DNA of 64,000 nt from CAVVAL01 sp963742725 (GTDB taxonomy: Bacteria; Actinomycetota; Actinomycetes; Mycobacteriales; Cryptosporangiaceae): assembly GCA_963742725.1 (NCBI GenBank), contig CAVUMX010000004.1, forward strand, positions 496,001 through 560,000, written 5' to 3'. Shown here piece by piece: positions 56,504 to 64,000 of the stretch. A model generated the notes under the pieces. It did not search any database. It was given only the letters and a program-made list of their open reading frames with translations, and was not told the origin of the DNA. The translations under genes and the position numbers were made by a program. How positions within the stretch are numbered: position 1 is the first letter of the stretch; each line of letters opens with the position of its first letter.

Positions 56504-57963
56504 TGCGTGAACGCCGGCTCCGTCTCCTCGACGGAGTCCGGCTGCCGGGCCGGCGCCTTGAGCACGGTCGCCGCGATGACGAACGCCACGGCCACCAGCG
56601 CCGTGCCGATCCAGAACGCCAGGTGGTAGCCGTCCGTCAGCGCCTGCGCCTCCGGCGTGCCGGCCTTCACCAGGTCGACGGTCCGTGACGCGGACAGCGT
56701 CGCCAGCACGGCCAGACCGAGTGCGGCGCCGACCTGCGCCGTCGTGTTGATCAGGCCGGACGCGAGCCCGGCGTCCGTGCGCGTGGCGCCCGACATGCCG
56801 AGCGTCATGAGCGCCGGGAACGAGACGCCGGCGCCGGTGCCGAGCAGGATCATCACCGGCAGGACGTGCAGCAGGTAGGACCCGTCCACCGGAGCCCGCG
56901 TGAACAGCGCGAGACCGGCGCCCACCAGCACGAGGCCGGGAAGCAGGGTCGCCCGGGGCCCGTACCGCATGGTCAGCTTCTCGGCGTACCGGAGCGACAG
57001 GATCCCCATCGTCAGCGTGACCGGCATGAACGCCAGGCCGATCTTCAGCGCGTCGTAGCCGAGGATCCGCTGGAGGTACAGCGAGCCGAGGAAGAACATG
57101 CCGAACATGCCCGAGACCATGAGCGCCTGGATGATGTTGGACCCGGTGACGTTGCGCGACCGGAAGATCCGCAGCGGGATCAGCGGGCTCTTCGCGGTGG
57201 CCTCGCGGACCACGAACGCGACGAACAGGGCCAACGACGCCCCGCCCAGGCCGAGCGTGCGGCCGGCGCCCCAGCCGAGTTCGGCGGCGGGCTCGACGAT
57301 CGTGTAGACGGTGAGCATCAGCGCGGCCGTGATGAGCGTGGCGCCGGGGACGTCGGCGCCCTGGCCGAACCCTATGCCCTTGTCCTTCTCCAGCAGCCGG
57401 ACCGCCAGTACCGCCGTGACGATGCCGATCGGGATGTTGATGAAGAAGATCCAGTGCCAGTTGATCGCCTGGGTCAGGACGCCGCCCGCGAGCAGCCCCA
57501 CCGAGCCGCCGGCCGAGGCGACGAACGCGTAGACGCCGATCGCCTTCGCCTGCTCGCGCGGCTCCGGGAACATCGTGACGATCATGCCGAGGATGACGGC
57601 CGAGGTCATGGCCCCGCCGACGCCCTGCAGGAAGCGGGCCCCGACGAGCATGGCCTGGCTCTGTGCGGCGCCGCACAGCAGCGACGCGACCGTGAACACG
57701 CCGAGCCCGGCGAGGAAGACCGTCCGGCGCCCGATGAGGTCACCGAACCGTCCGGCCAGTAACAGCAGGCCGCCGAACGCGATCAGGTAGGCGTTGACGA
57801 CCCAGGCGAGGCTGGAGTTCGTGAAGCCGAGGTCGTCCTGGATCGAAGGAAGCGCGACGTTCACCACGGTGACGTCGAGAATGATCATCAACATGCCGAC
57901 GCAGAGGACGTAGAGCGCTGTCCAGCGCGATCGGTCGTCGGTTTGCTGCCGTATGGCCGCCAT
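56500..57963 (-). CDS. MFS transporter, DHA2 family (14-helix drug exporter)
   Basis: A 487-residue proton-antiport exporter with about 14 membrane helices. Motif A is seen as GRFGDLIGRRTVFLAG (about 68-83), with motif C-like GGSVGLLAGGVL (about 151-162); length and layout match EmrB/QacA-type DHA2 proteins. It probably exports small toxic or antibiotic molecules. ATG at 57963. No regulator gene adjoins it. Confidence 0.9.
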   Translation of the reverse strand: MAAIRQQTDDRSRWTALYVLCVGMLMIILDVTVVNVALPSIQDDLGFTNSSLAWVVNAYLIAFGGLLLLAGRFGDLIGRRTVFLAGLGVFTVASLLCGAAQSQAMLVGARFLQGVGGAMTSAVILGMIVTMFPEPREQAKAIGVYAFVASAGGSVGLLAGGVLTQAINWHWIFFINIPIGIVTAVLAVRLLEKDKGIGFGQGADVPGATLITAALMLTVYTIVEPAAELGWGAGRTLGLGGASLALFVAFVVREATAKSPLIPLRIFRSRNVTGSNIIQALMVSGMFGMFFLGSLYLQRILGYDALKIGLAFMPVTLTMGILSLRYAEKLTMRYGPRATLLPGLVLVGAGLALFTRAPVDGSYLLHVLPVMILLGTGAGVSFPALMTLGMSGATRTDAGLASGLINTTAQVGAALGLAVLATLSASRTVDLVKAGTPEAQALTDGYHLAFWIGTALVAVAFVIAATVLKAPARQPDSVEETEPAFTH

Positions 57964-58060
57964 GAGTGTGCCCTTTCACCCCGTTGGTGGTGCCCTTCGA
58001 GCGCGGACGCTCAAAGGGACATCAAGTGGTAGCTGAACAGAGGTATTCCGCTTGCGTCCA

Positions 58061-58103
58061 CGAAATAAGACGCCGGCGGGCTGGGGGAGCCAGCCCGCCG
58101 GCG
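58061..58103 (-). terminator. Intrinsic terminator of the DUF5999-DoxX operon
   Basis: Perfect 14-bp stem (58071-58084 with 58090-58103), 5-nt loop. On the minus strand it is followed by TCTTATTTCG, a clear U-rich tract, the best canonical terminator in the window. Confidence 0.8.
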
Positions 58104-58117
58104 CTTCGTCGGGACGT

Positions 58118-58564
58118 CTATCGCCGCAGGCCGACCAGGGTGGCGAGCTGTGCGGTGCGGTCGCGCCGGGCCCAGGCGACGACGGCCACCAGGACCCCGA
58201 CGACCGCGGGAACCGCGACCATCTCGCCGTCGAACGCGGTGGCCTGCATGATGACCGCGCCGGTCATCAGCCCGAGGAACGCCAGCCCGGCGAGGCCGGA
58301 CAGGATCGGGATGAGCAGCGCGATCGCGCCGGCCACTTCGAGGGCGCCGATCAGGTACATGAACCAGGTGCCCCAGCCGATCTGTTCGAAGCCGGCCACT
58401 GTCTGGGCCTCACCGATGAGCTTGTTGACGCCGCCGAGGGCGAATGTGGCGGCCAGGAGGACCTGCAGGACCCAGAGCGCGACGTTCGTGGAGCGGCGGC
58501 GGGTGCGTGTCGTGGTGGCCGTGCTGGCGGCGGTGCTGGCGGTCTTCGTGGCGGTGGTGGTCAT
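58118..58564 (-). CDS. DoxX family membrane protein
   Basis: A 148-residue protein with a Thr/Ala/Arg-rich cytoplasmic start (about 1-33) and four membrane helices. The DoxX pattern is seen as LQVLLAATFALGGVNKLIG and GALEVAGAIALLIP. Family members are linked to quinone or thiosulfate metabolism and oxidative-stress complexes, but the role here is unknown. RBS GAGAGGAACC before the ATG. It is the second gene after the DUF5999 gene, 29 bp away, and ends at a strong terminator. Confidence 0.87.
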   Translation of the reverse strand: MTTTATKTASTAASTATTTRTRRRSTNVALWVLQVLLAATFALGGVNKLIGEAQTVAGFEQIGWGTWFMYLIGALEVAGAIALLIPILSGLAGLAFLGLMTGAVIMQATAFDGEMVAVPAVVGVLVAVVAWARRDRTAQLATLVGLRR

Positions 58565-58593
58565 GATGGTTCCTCTCGAGTTGGTGGAGTTGT

Positions 58594-58854
58594 TTACGCG
58601 GCCTGGAGCTGCCGGTGCGCGGCGGCCGGGCGGTGCGGGGCGATGCTGGTGCGGTCCGGCAGGATCTCGCCGGTGTCCTCGAACAGGACGACGCCGTTGC
58701 ACAGGAGGCTCCAGCCCTGCTCCGGGTAGCTGGCGACAACGCGCGCCGCGTCGTGGTCCGGGGCGTCGGCGGCCGGGCACTGCGTGGTGTGCGTGCAGCC
58801 GGTGTGCCGGGCGGTGGTGGTCTGGCGGTGCGTCTCGATCCGCGTCACGGTCAT
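58594..58854 (-). CDS. DUF5999 family small protein
   Basis: An 86-residue protein with the conserved DUF5999 core: Cys/His-containing CTHTTQCPAADAPDHDAA (about 20-37) followed by EQGWSLLCNGVVLFEDTGE (about 45-63). This family is confined to actinobacteria, is often seen in development- or stress-linked gene sets, and has no assigned function. The Cys/His pattern could hold a metal. RBS GAGAGCA near the ATG at 58854. Operon with DoxX. Confidence 0.82.
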   Translation of the reverse strand: MTVTRIETHRQTTTARHTGCTHTTQCPAADAPDHDAARVVASYPEQGWSLLCNGVVLFEDTGEILPDRTSIAPHRPAAAHRQLQAA

Positions 58855-58915
58855 TGCTCTCGCCTCCCAGGGCGTTGGTTCGTTGTGGTGCCTTCACCTA
58901 GTCGTCGAACCAGAA

Positions 58916-58963
58916 CGGGCGAGATCGACAGGTCGCCCGAACTTTTTCCAGAACTTTTTCTGG
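58916..58963. promoter_or_regulatory. Inverted and direct repeats in divergent promoter region
   Basis: CGGGCGA (58916-58922) and TCGCCCG (58933-58939) form a 7-bp inverted repeat. Next to it GAACTTTTTC occurs twice (58939-58948 and 58951-58960), and CCAGAA-N4-TTCTGG (58948-58963) is a second inverted repeat. The cluster lies between the DUF5999 and saccharopine-dehydrogenase starts, 60-200 bp from each, and is the most AT-rich spot nearby. Confidence 0.45.
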
Positions 58964-59060
58964 ATGGGACTTTCAGGGCGAAATCGGGCGCAGGCTGGCG
59001 GGATCCCGGTGTCGCATACGATCCGTACGCATTCCCGGACGGACAGCAGGAGGAACCGCG

Positions 59061-60101
59061 ATGACGCGGCTGTGGATGAGGCACGAGGTGCGCGAGACCG
59101 AGCGCCGCGCGCCGATCGTGCCGGCGGACGTCCGCCGGCTCACCGACGCCGGCATCGAGCTGACGGTCGAGGACTCGCCGCAGCGCGCGTTCCCGATCGC
59201 GGACTACGTCGCCGCCGGGTGCTCCGTGGCCGAGGCGGGTAGCTGGGTCGACGCGCCGTCCGACGTGATCGTGGTGGGTCTCAAGGAGCTGCCGGACGAG
59301 CCGGCCCGCCTCGTGCACCGGCACGTCTTCTTCGGGCACGCGTACAAGGGGCAGGACGGCGCCGCCGAACTGCTGCGCCGGTTCGAGGCCGGCGGCGGTT
59401 CGCTGCTCGACATCGAGTACCTCGTGGACGACAACGGCCGCCGGCTCGCCGCGTTCGGCTACTGGGCCGGGTACGTCGGCGCGGCGCTCGCCGTCCTGCG
59501 CCGGCGCGGCCAGCTCACGCCGCTGGAGCCGCTGTCGAAGAGCGCGCTGGACGCGTCACTCGCCGGCGGCGGTCCGCTGAAGGCCCTCGTGGTCGGCGCG
59601 CTCGGCCGGTGCGGCCGCGGCGCCACCGACGCGCTCGCGGTAGCCGGCGCGGCCACCACGGCCTGGGACGTCGAGGAGACCCGCAACCTCGACAAGCCCG
59701 CACTGCTGGCGCACGACGTGCTGGTCAACGCCGTCCTCACCAGCACGCCGGTGCCGCCGTTCCTCACGCCCGCCGACCTGGACGCCCCGGGCCGGCGGCT
59801 GTCGGTCGTGTCGGACGTGACGTGCGACGTGACGTCCGACTGCAACGTCCTCCCGATCTACGACACCCACACGAGCTGGCAGGAGCCGGCGCGGCCGCTC
59901 CGCGACGGGCTCGACATCATCGCGATCGACAACCTGCCGTCGCTGCTGCCGACGGAGGCCAGCGTGGCGTTCTCGGCCGAGCTGACGCCGCAGCTCGCCC
60001 TGCTCGGCGCCAGCAGCGGCGCCGGCGCCCTCGCCGCGCCGTGGCAGCGCTGCCTCGCCGACTTCCACGCCGCGATCGCCAAGGAGAACACCGATGTCTG
60101 A
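59061..60101 (+). CDS. Saccharopine dehydrogenase, LYS1-like (lysine-forming type)
   Basis: A 346-residue NAD(P)-dependent enzyme with the alanine-dehydrogenase-like N-terminal domain (about 1-130: RHEVRETERRAPIVPADV, GLKELP, FFGHAYKGQ) and a Rossmann domain (about 170-300, ALVVGALGRCGRG). It resembles Lys1-type saccharopine dehydrogenases, which interconvert saccharopine with lysine and 2-oxoglutarate. It overlaps the next gene by 8 bp, so both steps around saccharopine are encoded together. The direction, lysine breakdown or synthesis, cannot be told from the sequence; actinobacteria normally make lysine by the diaminopimelate route, so breakdown is likelier. Confidence 0.85.
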   Translation: MTRLWMRHEVRETERRAPIVPADVRRLTDAGIELTVEDSPQRAFPIADYVAAGCSVAEAGSWVDAPSDVIVVGLKELPDEPARLVHRHVFFGHAYKGQDGAAELLRRFEAGGGSLLDIEYLVDDNGRRLAAFGYWAGYVGAALAVLRRRGQLTPLEPLSKSALDASLAGGGPLKALVVGALGRCGRGATDALAVAGAATTAWDVEETRNLDKPALLAHDVLVNAVLTSTPVPPFLTPADLDAPGRRLSVVSDVTCDVTSDCNVLPIYDTHTSWQEPARPLRDGLDIIAIDNLPSLLPTEASVAFSAELTPQLALLGASSGAGALAAPWQRCLADFHAAIAKENTDV

Positions 60102-61242
60102 GCTGGTCACGCCGAGCGGCACGGTCCACTGGATCGGTACCGGGCTCTCCACCGGCAGCGGCCTGGCCGTCGTCGTCGACCGGGTCAAGCGCGTCGTCCT
60201 CTGGGGCCGGACGGTCGCCAAGGCCGAAGCGTGCCTCGACCGCCTCGGGCTCACGGGCCGTGCCGCCACCGGCGCGTACGACCTGCCCGCGCTGGCCGAC
60301 CAGCTCGCGGCCGGTGACGTCGTCGTGTCCATGCTCCCGGCGACCGAGCACGCCGAGCTGCTGAGCCTGTGCACCGAGCGGGGCGCGCATTTCGCCTGCT
60401 CCAGCTACACCTCGGACGAGATCGCCGACCTGGCACCGGCGGCCGGGGCGGCCGGCATCGTCGTGCTCACCGAGTCCGGGCTGGACCCGGGCATCGACCA
60501 CCTGCTCGCGCACAAGCTCGTCGCGCAGGCCCGGGCGGCGATCGGCGACGGCGAGGCGACGGCGGAGTTCACGTCGTACTGCGGCGGCGTCCCGGCGGTG
60601 GCGAACGAGTTCCGGTACCGCTTCAGCTGGGCGCCGCGCGGCGTCCTCATGGCGCTGTGCTCGCCGGCGCGGTACATCGAGGACGGGGCGGAGCGCGTGG
60701 CCGAGCGCCCGTGGGAGGCCACCGGGCCGTACGTACTGGACGGCGAGACGTTCGAGGTCTACCCGAACCGCGACAGCGTGCCGTTCGTCGACCAGTACGA
60801 GATCCCGTCGACGTGGCGGCTCGACACGTTCGTCCGGGGCACGCTCCGCCTGGACGGATGGCGCGACGCCTGGTCGGACGTGTTCGCTGTGCTCCGCGAG
60901 GGCGACGCCGACCGCATCACCGCCCTGGCCACCGAACTCGCCGCGACCTACCCGACGACGGACGCCGACCGGGACCGCGTGGTCCTCGCCGTGGCGCTGC
61001 GCGTGCGGGCGGCCAGTGGCGCCGAGTGGGCCGGCGAGTACGTGCTCGACGCGATCGGCGACGAGGACGACAGCGCCATGGCCAGGTGCGTGTCGCTGCC
61101 GCTGGCGTTCGGCGTCAGCGAGCTGGTCGACGGCGCGTTGACGCCCGGACTGCACCGCGCGGTCGCTGACGAGTCCGATGTGGATTCCTGGTTGGCGTTC
61201 CTCCGTGACAACGGGGTCGAGTGCGCGTTCACCTCCTCCTGA
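60094..61242 (+). CDS. Saccharopine dehydrogenase, LYS9-like (glutamate-forming type)
   Basis: A 382-residue enzyme of the saccharopine reductase/dehydrogenase family. The N-terminal dinucleotide fold is degenerate (WIGTGLSTGSGLAVVVD), followed by the characteristic VVVSMLPATEHAELLSLC and TESGLDPGIDHLLAH. It would interconvert saccharopine with glutamate and 2-aminoadipate semialdehyde. Translated in overlap with the LYS1-like gene. Together they link lysine and aminoadipate, a possible connection to a lysine-polymer synthetase elsewhere in the window. Confidence 0.85.
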   Translation: MSELVTPSGTVHWIGTGLSTGSGLAVVVDRVKRVVLWGRTVAKAEACLDRLGLTGRAATGAYDLPALADQLAAGDVVVSMLPATEHAELLSLCTERGAHFACSSYTSDEIADLAPAAGAAGIVVLTESGLDPGIDHLLAHKLVAQARAAIGDGEATAEFTSYCGGVPAVANEFRYRFSWAPRGVLMALCSPARYIEDGAERVAERPWEATGPYVLDGETFEVYPNRDSVPFVDQYEIPSTWRLDTFVRGTLRLDGWRDAWSDVFAVLREGDADRITALATELAATYPTTDADRDRVVLAVALRVRAASGAEWAGEYVLDAIGDEDDSAMARCVSLPLAFGVSELVDGALTPGLHRAVADESDVDSWLAFLRDNGVECAFTSS

Positions 61243-61347
61243 GGCGTCACGGCCGCTTGTCCGGCTGACGGAATGCGGCGGTTCCAGACGTCGCGCCGGG
61301 AACATGTGGATCCGGTCTGGTTTTGCCCGGCTTGCCGGGTGATACTC

Positions 61348-61374
61348 ATGGTCTAGACCTTGTGGTCTAGACCC
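61348..61374 (+). promoter_or_regulatory. Paired DasR-like (dre) operators of the second LPMO gene
   Basis: ATGGTCTAGACCT (61348-61360) and GTGGTCTAGACCC (61362-61374) are direct copies with a 14-bp period, 39-65 bp upstream of the LPMO start. The arrangement closely matches the site pair before the LPMO gene at 14453. Confidence 0.82.
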
Positions 61375-61412
61375 CTGCTCCCTGTCCCTGGTGTGGTGAG
61401 AAGGAGAGCGAC

Positions 61413-62033
61413 ATGGCAGTACGACACAGATTCACGACGCTGGTCGCCGCGCTGTCCGGCGTGGTGATGGCCGCGGTCCTCGTGCCGGCGGTGCCGGCGA
61501 CGGCGCACGGTTCGTTATCCGACCCGGCGAGCCGGTCCTACCGGTGCCGGTTCAACGAGAACCCCGAGAACCCCACGTCGGCGGCGTGCCGGGCGGCCGT
61601 GGCGGCGGGCGGCACGCAGGCGATGTACGACTGGCACGAGGTCAACCTGGCGAACGCGGCGGGCAACCACCGGGCCCTCATCCCGGACGGCCAGCTGTGC
61701 AGCGCCGGGCGCGCCAAGTACCGGGGCCTCGACCTCGCCCGCTCGGACTGGCCGGCGAAGCGCATCTCGGCAGGCACCCAGCGGCTCACGTACCACGCGA
61801 CCGCGCCGCACGCGAACGGCAACTTCACCTTCTACATCACGCGCGCCGGCTGGAGCCCGACCACGCCGCTGCGCTGGGGCGACCTCGTCCAGATCGCGAA
61901 CTTCAACCGGACGCCGTCGTTCGCGTGGAACGTCAACGTCCCGAGCCGTAGCGGCCGCCACATCATCTACTCGGTGTGGCAGCGCACGGACAGCCCGGAA
62001 GCGTTCTACACCTGCTCCGACGTCACCTTCTGA
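61413..62033 (+). CDS. AA10 lytic polysaccharide monooxygenase, single domain
   Basis: A 206-residue secreted copper monooxygenase. Signal peptide is 1-31 and the mature protein begins at the copper ligand His32 (ATAHGSLS); the second His is in TYHATAPH, and the region AFYTCSDVTF closes the domain. Unlike the paralogue at 13596-14453 it has no linker or binding module and ends right after the catalytic domain. It cleaves crystalline chitin oxidatively. RBS AAGGAGAG about 5 nt before the ATG. Confidence 0.93.
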   Translation: MAVRHRFTTLVAALSGVVMAAVLVPAVPATAHGSLSDPASRSYRCRFNENPENPTSAACRAAVAAGGTQAMYDWHEVNLANAAGNHRALIPDGQLCSAGRAKYRGLDLARSDWPAKRISAGTQRLTYHATAPHANGNFTFYITRAGWSPTTPLRWGDLVQIANFNRTPSFAWNVNVPSRSGRHIIYSVWQRTDSPEAFYTCSDVTF

Positions 62034-62043
62034 CGCCCGGCGG

Positions 62044-62070
62044 GGCGCCCGGTGCTGGCCGCCGGGCGCC
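62044..62070 (+). terminator. Hairpin terminator after the LPMO gene
   Basis: Perfect 9-bp stem (62044-62052 with 62062-62070) and 9-nt loop, 10 bp after the stop, followed by TCTCGG. Confidence 0.55.
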
Positions 62071-62115
62071 TCTCGGCTGTGGCACGGCTGTGACGCGGTC
62101 ACGACGTGCTGGCCA

Positions 62116-62583
62116 TCACAGCGCGGGGCAGTCCGGCGCCAGTACCGCCTTGCCGCCCCCGCTGCTGATCGTCACTCCGCCGGCGGCCTTCCCCCGGCCG
62201 AACACGGCCTGGACCGTGCACGTGAGCTGCGCGGCCGCCAGCTTGGACATCCCGTCGGGGGCGGCCGACACGGTCACGCCGACGGCACCCGCCGTGAACT
62301 GCACCTCGACGAGCGTCATCCCGGCGGGCAGCTCGGTGGTGAGCCCGGCAGCGCGTTCGCGGCTGTCGGGGCCGAGGAGCAGCGACTGCACGACGAGTTC
62401 GGGGTTGCCGCTGCTGAGTCCGGTGCGGGTCACGGCCCGCAGTTGCCCGTCGCCGTCCACCAGGTAGACCTGCCCCCCGGACGGCACGCCGCTGGCCGGC
62501 TCGCCCGCGTCCACGGCGCCGGTCGGACGGATCCCGCAGCCGGCGAGCAGACAGGCCACGGCCAGCGCGGCGACCAGCCTCAT
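62116..62583 (-). CDS. GerMN-domain lipoprotein (LpqB-like, short)
   Basis: A 155-residue predicted lipoprotein (lipobox LLAGC, Cys16) with one GerMN domain (about 35-150: QVYLVDGDGQLRAVTR, VVQSLLLGPD, LPAGMTLVEVQF, CTVQAVFG). In actinobacteria such lipoproteins often accompany a sensor kinase and modulate it, as LpqB does for MtrB. The ATG overlaps the kinase stop (ATGA), so they are coupled. Confidence 0.87.
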   Translation of the reverse strand: MRLVAALAVACLLAGCGIRPTGAVDAGEPASGVPSGGQVYLVDGDGQLRAVTRTGLSSGNPELVVQSLLLGPDSRERAAGLTTELPAGMTLVEVQFTAGAVGVTVSAAPDGMSKLAAAQLTCTVQAVFGRGKAAGGVTISSGGGKAVLAPDCPAL

Positions 62584-63989
62584 GCCGGCAACCTGAGGGT
62601 GAACGCGGCGCCGCCCTCGGGACGGTTCGCCGCTTCGAGGGTCCCGCCGTGCAGCCGGGCGTTCTCCAGGGCGATGGCCAGTCCCAGTCCGCTGCCCTCG
62701 GAGCGGGTCCGGGCGGTGTCCGCCTTGTAGAACCGCTCGAACACCTGCCCGTCGGGGAGTCCAGGGCCGCAGTCGGTGACGGCGACGGTCAGGCCCGCCG
62801 CCGACGTCCAGGCCTTGACCGTGACCGGCGGCGTACCGTGCCGCAGCGCGTTGCCGACGAGGTTGGCGACGATCACGTCGAAACGGCGACGGTCCAGGTC
62901 GATGGCGATGCCGTCCGGGAGCTCGGTCACGACGTCGCCGGTCCATCCACGGGCGGAGAGGGTGGCGTGGATCGCGCCGGCCACGTCGACCCGCTCGTCG
63001 ATGCGCAGGGTCGCCCGTCCGGCGTCGAAGCGGGAGATCTCGATCAGGTTCTCCACGAGCGTCGCGAGCCGGCGGGTCTCGGTGCTGACGAGCCGCGCGG
63101 CGGTTCCCGCGTCGGCGGTGAGGTCGGCGGCCTCCTCGTCGAGCGTGTCGGTGACGGCGGTCATCGCCGCGAGCGGCGTCCGGAGTTCGTGCGAGACGTC
63201 GGCGACGAACTGGCGCGCGTTGGCCTCCATCCGCCGGAGCGCCGCGACGCTGCGTTCGAGGTCCGCCGCCGTGTTGTTGAACGTGAGGACCAGGTCGGCG
63301 AGTTCGTCGGAGCCACGGACGCGCAGGCGGGTGTCCAGCCGCCCGGACGCGAGTTCGCGCGCGGCCGTGCGGAGCTCGCGTACAGGCCGGAGCACGCCCC
63401 GGGCGGCGAGCAGCGCGAGGGCGACCGCGACGAGCAGCGACACGCCCACGGTCCGGGTCGCCGAGGTCGCCAGGGCCTCGATCTGACTCTCCTGGACGGC
63501 CAGGTCGACGAGCAGGTACGCCTCGATGCCGGACGGCTTTCCTCCGAAGTCCGTCAGCGGCGTGCCGATCGCCAGGTACGGGACGCCGTCCACGTCGACC
63601 CGCTGCCACGCCAGCCGCTCGTTCTCCCGGACGGCGCGCCGCAGCTGCGCCGGGACCACCGGCACGTTTGCGCCGGTGGGCGAGCGCAGGCCCTGGTACT
63701 CGACCAGCCGCTCGCCGGGCGGCAGCGCACCGGCGATCTTGTCCAGGGCGTCCTGGTCCAGCGGGTACTGGACGTCACGGGCCGCCTCGTCGAGCTCGTC
63801 GCGGGTGCTGGTGAGGGCGGCGCGCTGGGCGGCGTCCAGGATCGCGTTGCGTCCGGACACGTAGCTGACGACCGCCGCCGTGCCGCCGCTCACCAGCGCG
63901 ACCAGCGCGAACACGACGATGAGCCGGGGCCGCAGCCCCCGGAACCGAGCCAGCGGCAGCGCGGCCGACCGGTGCCGCCGGATCGTCAC
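62580..63989 (-). CDS. Two-component sensor histidine kinase
   Basis: A 469-residue membrane kinase: helix 1 (about 23-45), extracytoplasmic sensor (about 46-175), helix 2 (about 178-200), HAMP (about 200-252), dimerisation domain with phospho-acceptor His267 in VSHELRTPLAA, and an ATPase domain with N box NLVGNALRHG (about 371-380), DCGPGLPDG and GSGLGLAIA. GTG start at 63989, 11 bp from the window end. Its response regulator is expected just beyond the right edge. The layout kinase plus GerMN lipoprotein resembles MtrB-LpqB. Confidence 0.9.
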   Translation of the reverse strand: MTIRRHRSAALPLARFRGLRPRLIVVFALVALVSGGTAAVVSYVSGRNAILDAAQRAALTSTRDELDEAARDVQYPLDQDALDKIAGALPPGERLVEYQGLRSPTGANVPVVPAQLRRAVRENERLAWQRVDVDGVPYLAIGTPLTDFGGKPSGIEAYLLVDLAVQESQIEALATSATRTVGVSLLVAVALALLAARGVLRPVRELRTAARELASGRLDTRLRVRGSDELADLVLTFNNTAADLERSVAALRRMEANARQFVADVSHELRTPLAAMTAVTDTLDEEAADLTADAGTAARLVSTETRRLATLVENLIEISRFDAGRATLRIDERVDVAGAIHATLSARGWTGDVVTELPDGIAIDLDRRRFDVIVANLVGNALRHGTPPVTVKAWTSAAGLTVAVTDCGPGLPDGQVFERFYKADTARTRSEGSGLGLAIALENARLHGGTLEAANRPEGGAAFTLRLPA

Positions 63990-64000
63990 AGCGGCCCGAA

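Overview
The window is very GC-rich chromosomal DNA with GTG/TTG starts, many 4-nt start/stop overlaps and actinobacterial-type families (DUF4331, DUF5999, DUF6412, Methyltransf_19, PAC2, LytR-CpsA-Psr). Two developmental or nutritional signatures, a SapB/AmfS-type class III lanthipeptide locus and DasR-type operators before chitinolytic genes, point to a filamentous, soil-type actinobacterium. I cannot name the genus. No rRNA, tRNA, CRISPR array, insertion sequence or prophage was recognised.

Layout. 0-13.5 kb is housekeeping and accessory: a LuxR regulator divergent from an Ig-like membrane protein; a Baeyer-Villiger monooxygenase with an overlapping esterase; a DivIVA protein; three small overlapping genes; an S41 peptidase; a DUF4331 protein and a lipoprotein separated by repeated hairpins; a DUF1295 protein; a peroxiredoxin; a GDSL hydrolase; and a DUF305 lipoprotein. 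13.6-20.8 kb carries a chitin-active LPMO, a Sfp-type phosphopantetheinyl transferase and, divergent from the transferase, a 1286-residue Pls/PosA-type synthetase translationally overlapped by an M1 metallopeptidase. My hand-read adenylation pocket is lysine-like, so a poly-lysine-type cationic isopeptide is the best guess.

21.5-29.2 kb is a complete class III lanthipeptide locus in ram/amf order: regulator, LanKC, a 52-aa precursor too short for routine gene calling, and two ABC half-transporters, plus a second atypical regulator at the far end. The precursor has three tandem S-x2-S-x3-C motifs. 29-35 kb has a repeat-rich secreted protein, a GH95-type and a GH28-type hydrolase sharing a CBM35-like module. 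35-40.6 kb has Tex with a long RGG tail, an LPVTG surface protein, an ECF sigma factor and a likely membrane-associated partner.

40.6-51.5 kb is fungal-wall degradation: GH64 and GH81 beta-1,3-glucanases fire divergently from one promoter region with two identical LacI-type palindromes, and a GH18 chitinase follows paired DasR-like sites. Between them lie a quinone oxidoreductase, a probable gene-deletion scar, a short YidC-family protein and a WD40 protein. 51.5-64 kb holds an AraC regulator, a VOC protein, an LCP ligase with a polysaccharide deacetylase, a PAC2 protein, a methyltransferase, a DHA2 exporter, DoxX and DUF5999 proteins, two overlapping saccharopine-dehydrogenase-type genes, a second LPMO with paired DasR-like sites, and a GerMN lipoprotein/sensor kinase pair whose response regulator probably lies beyond the right end.

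Common threads: (1) three separated chitin genes share paired TGGTCTAGACC-type sites, implying one N-acetylglucosamine-responsive regulon, and with GH64/GH81 they make a fungal cell-wall attack set; (2) two specialised-peptide loci (Pls-type and lanthipeptide) sit next to each other; (3) GC-rich tandem repeats are concentrated in and around the lanthipeptide transporter genes.
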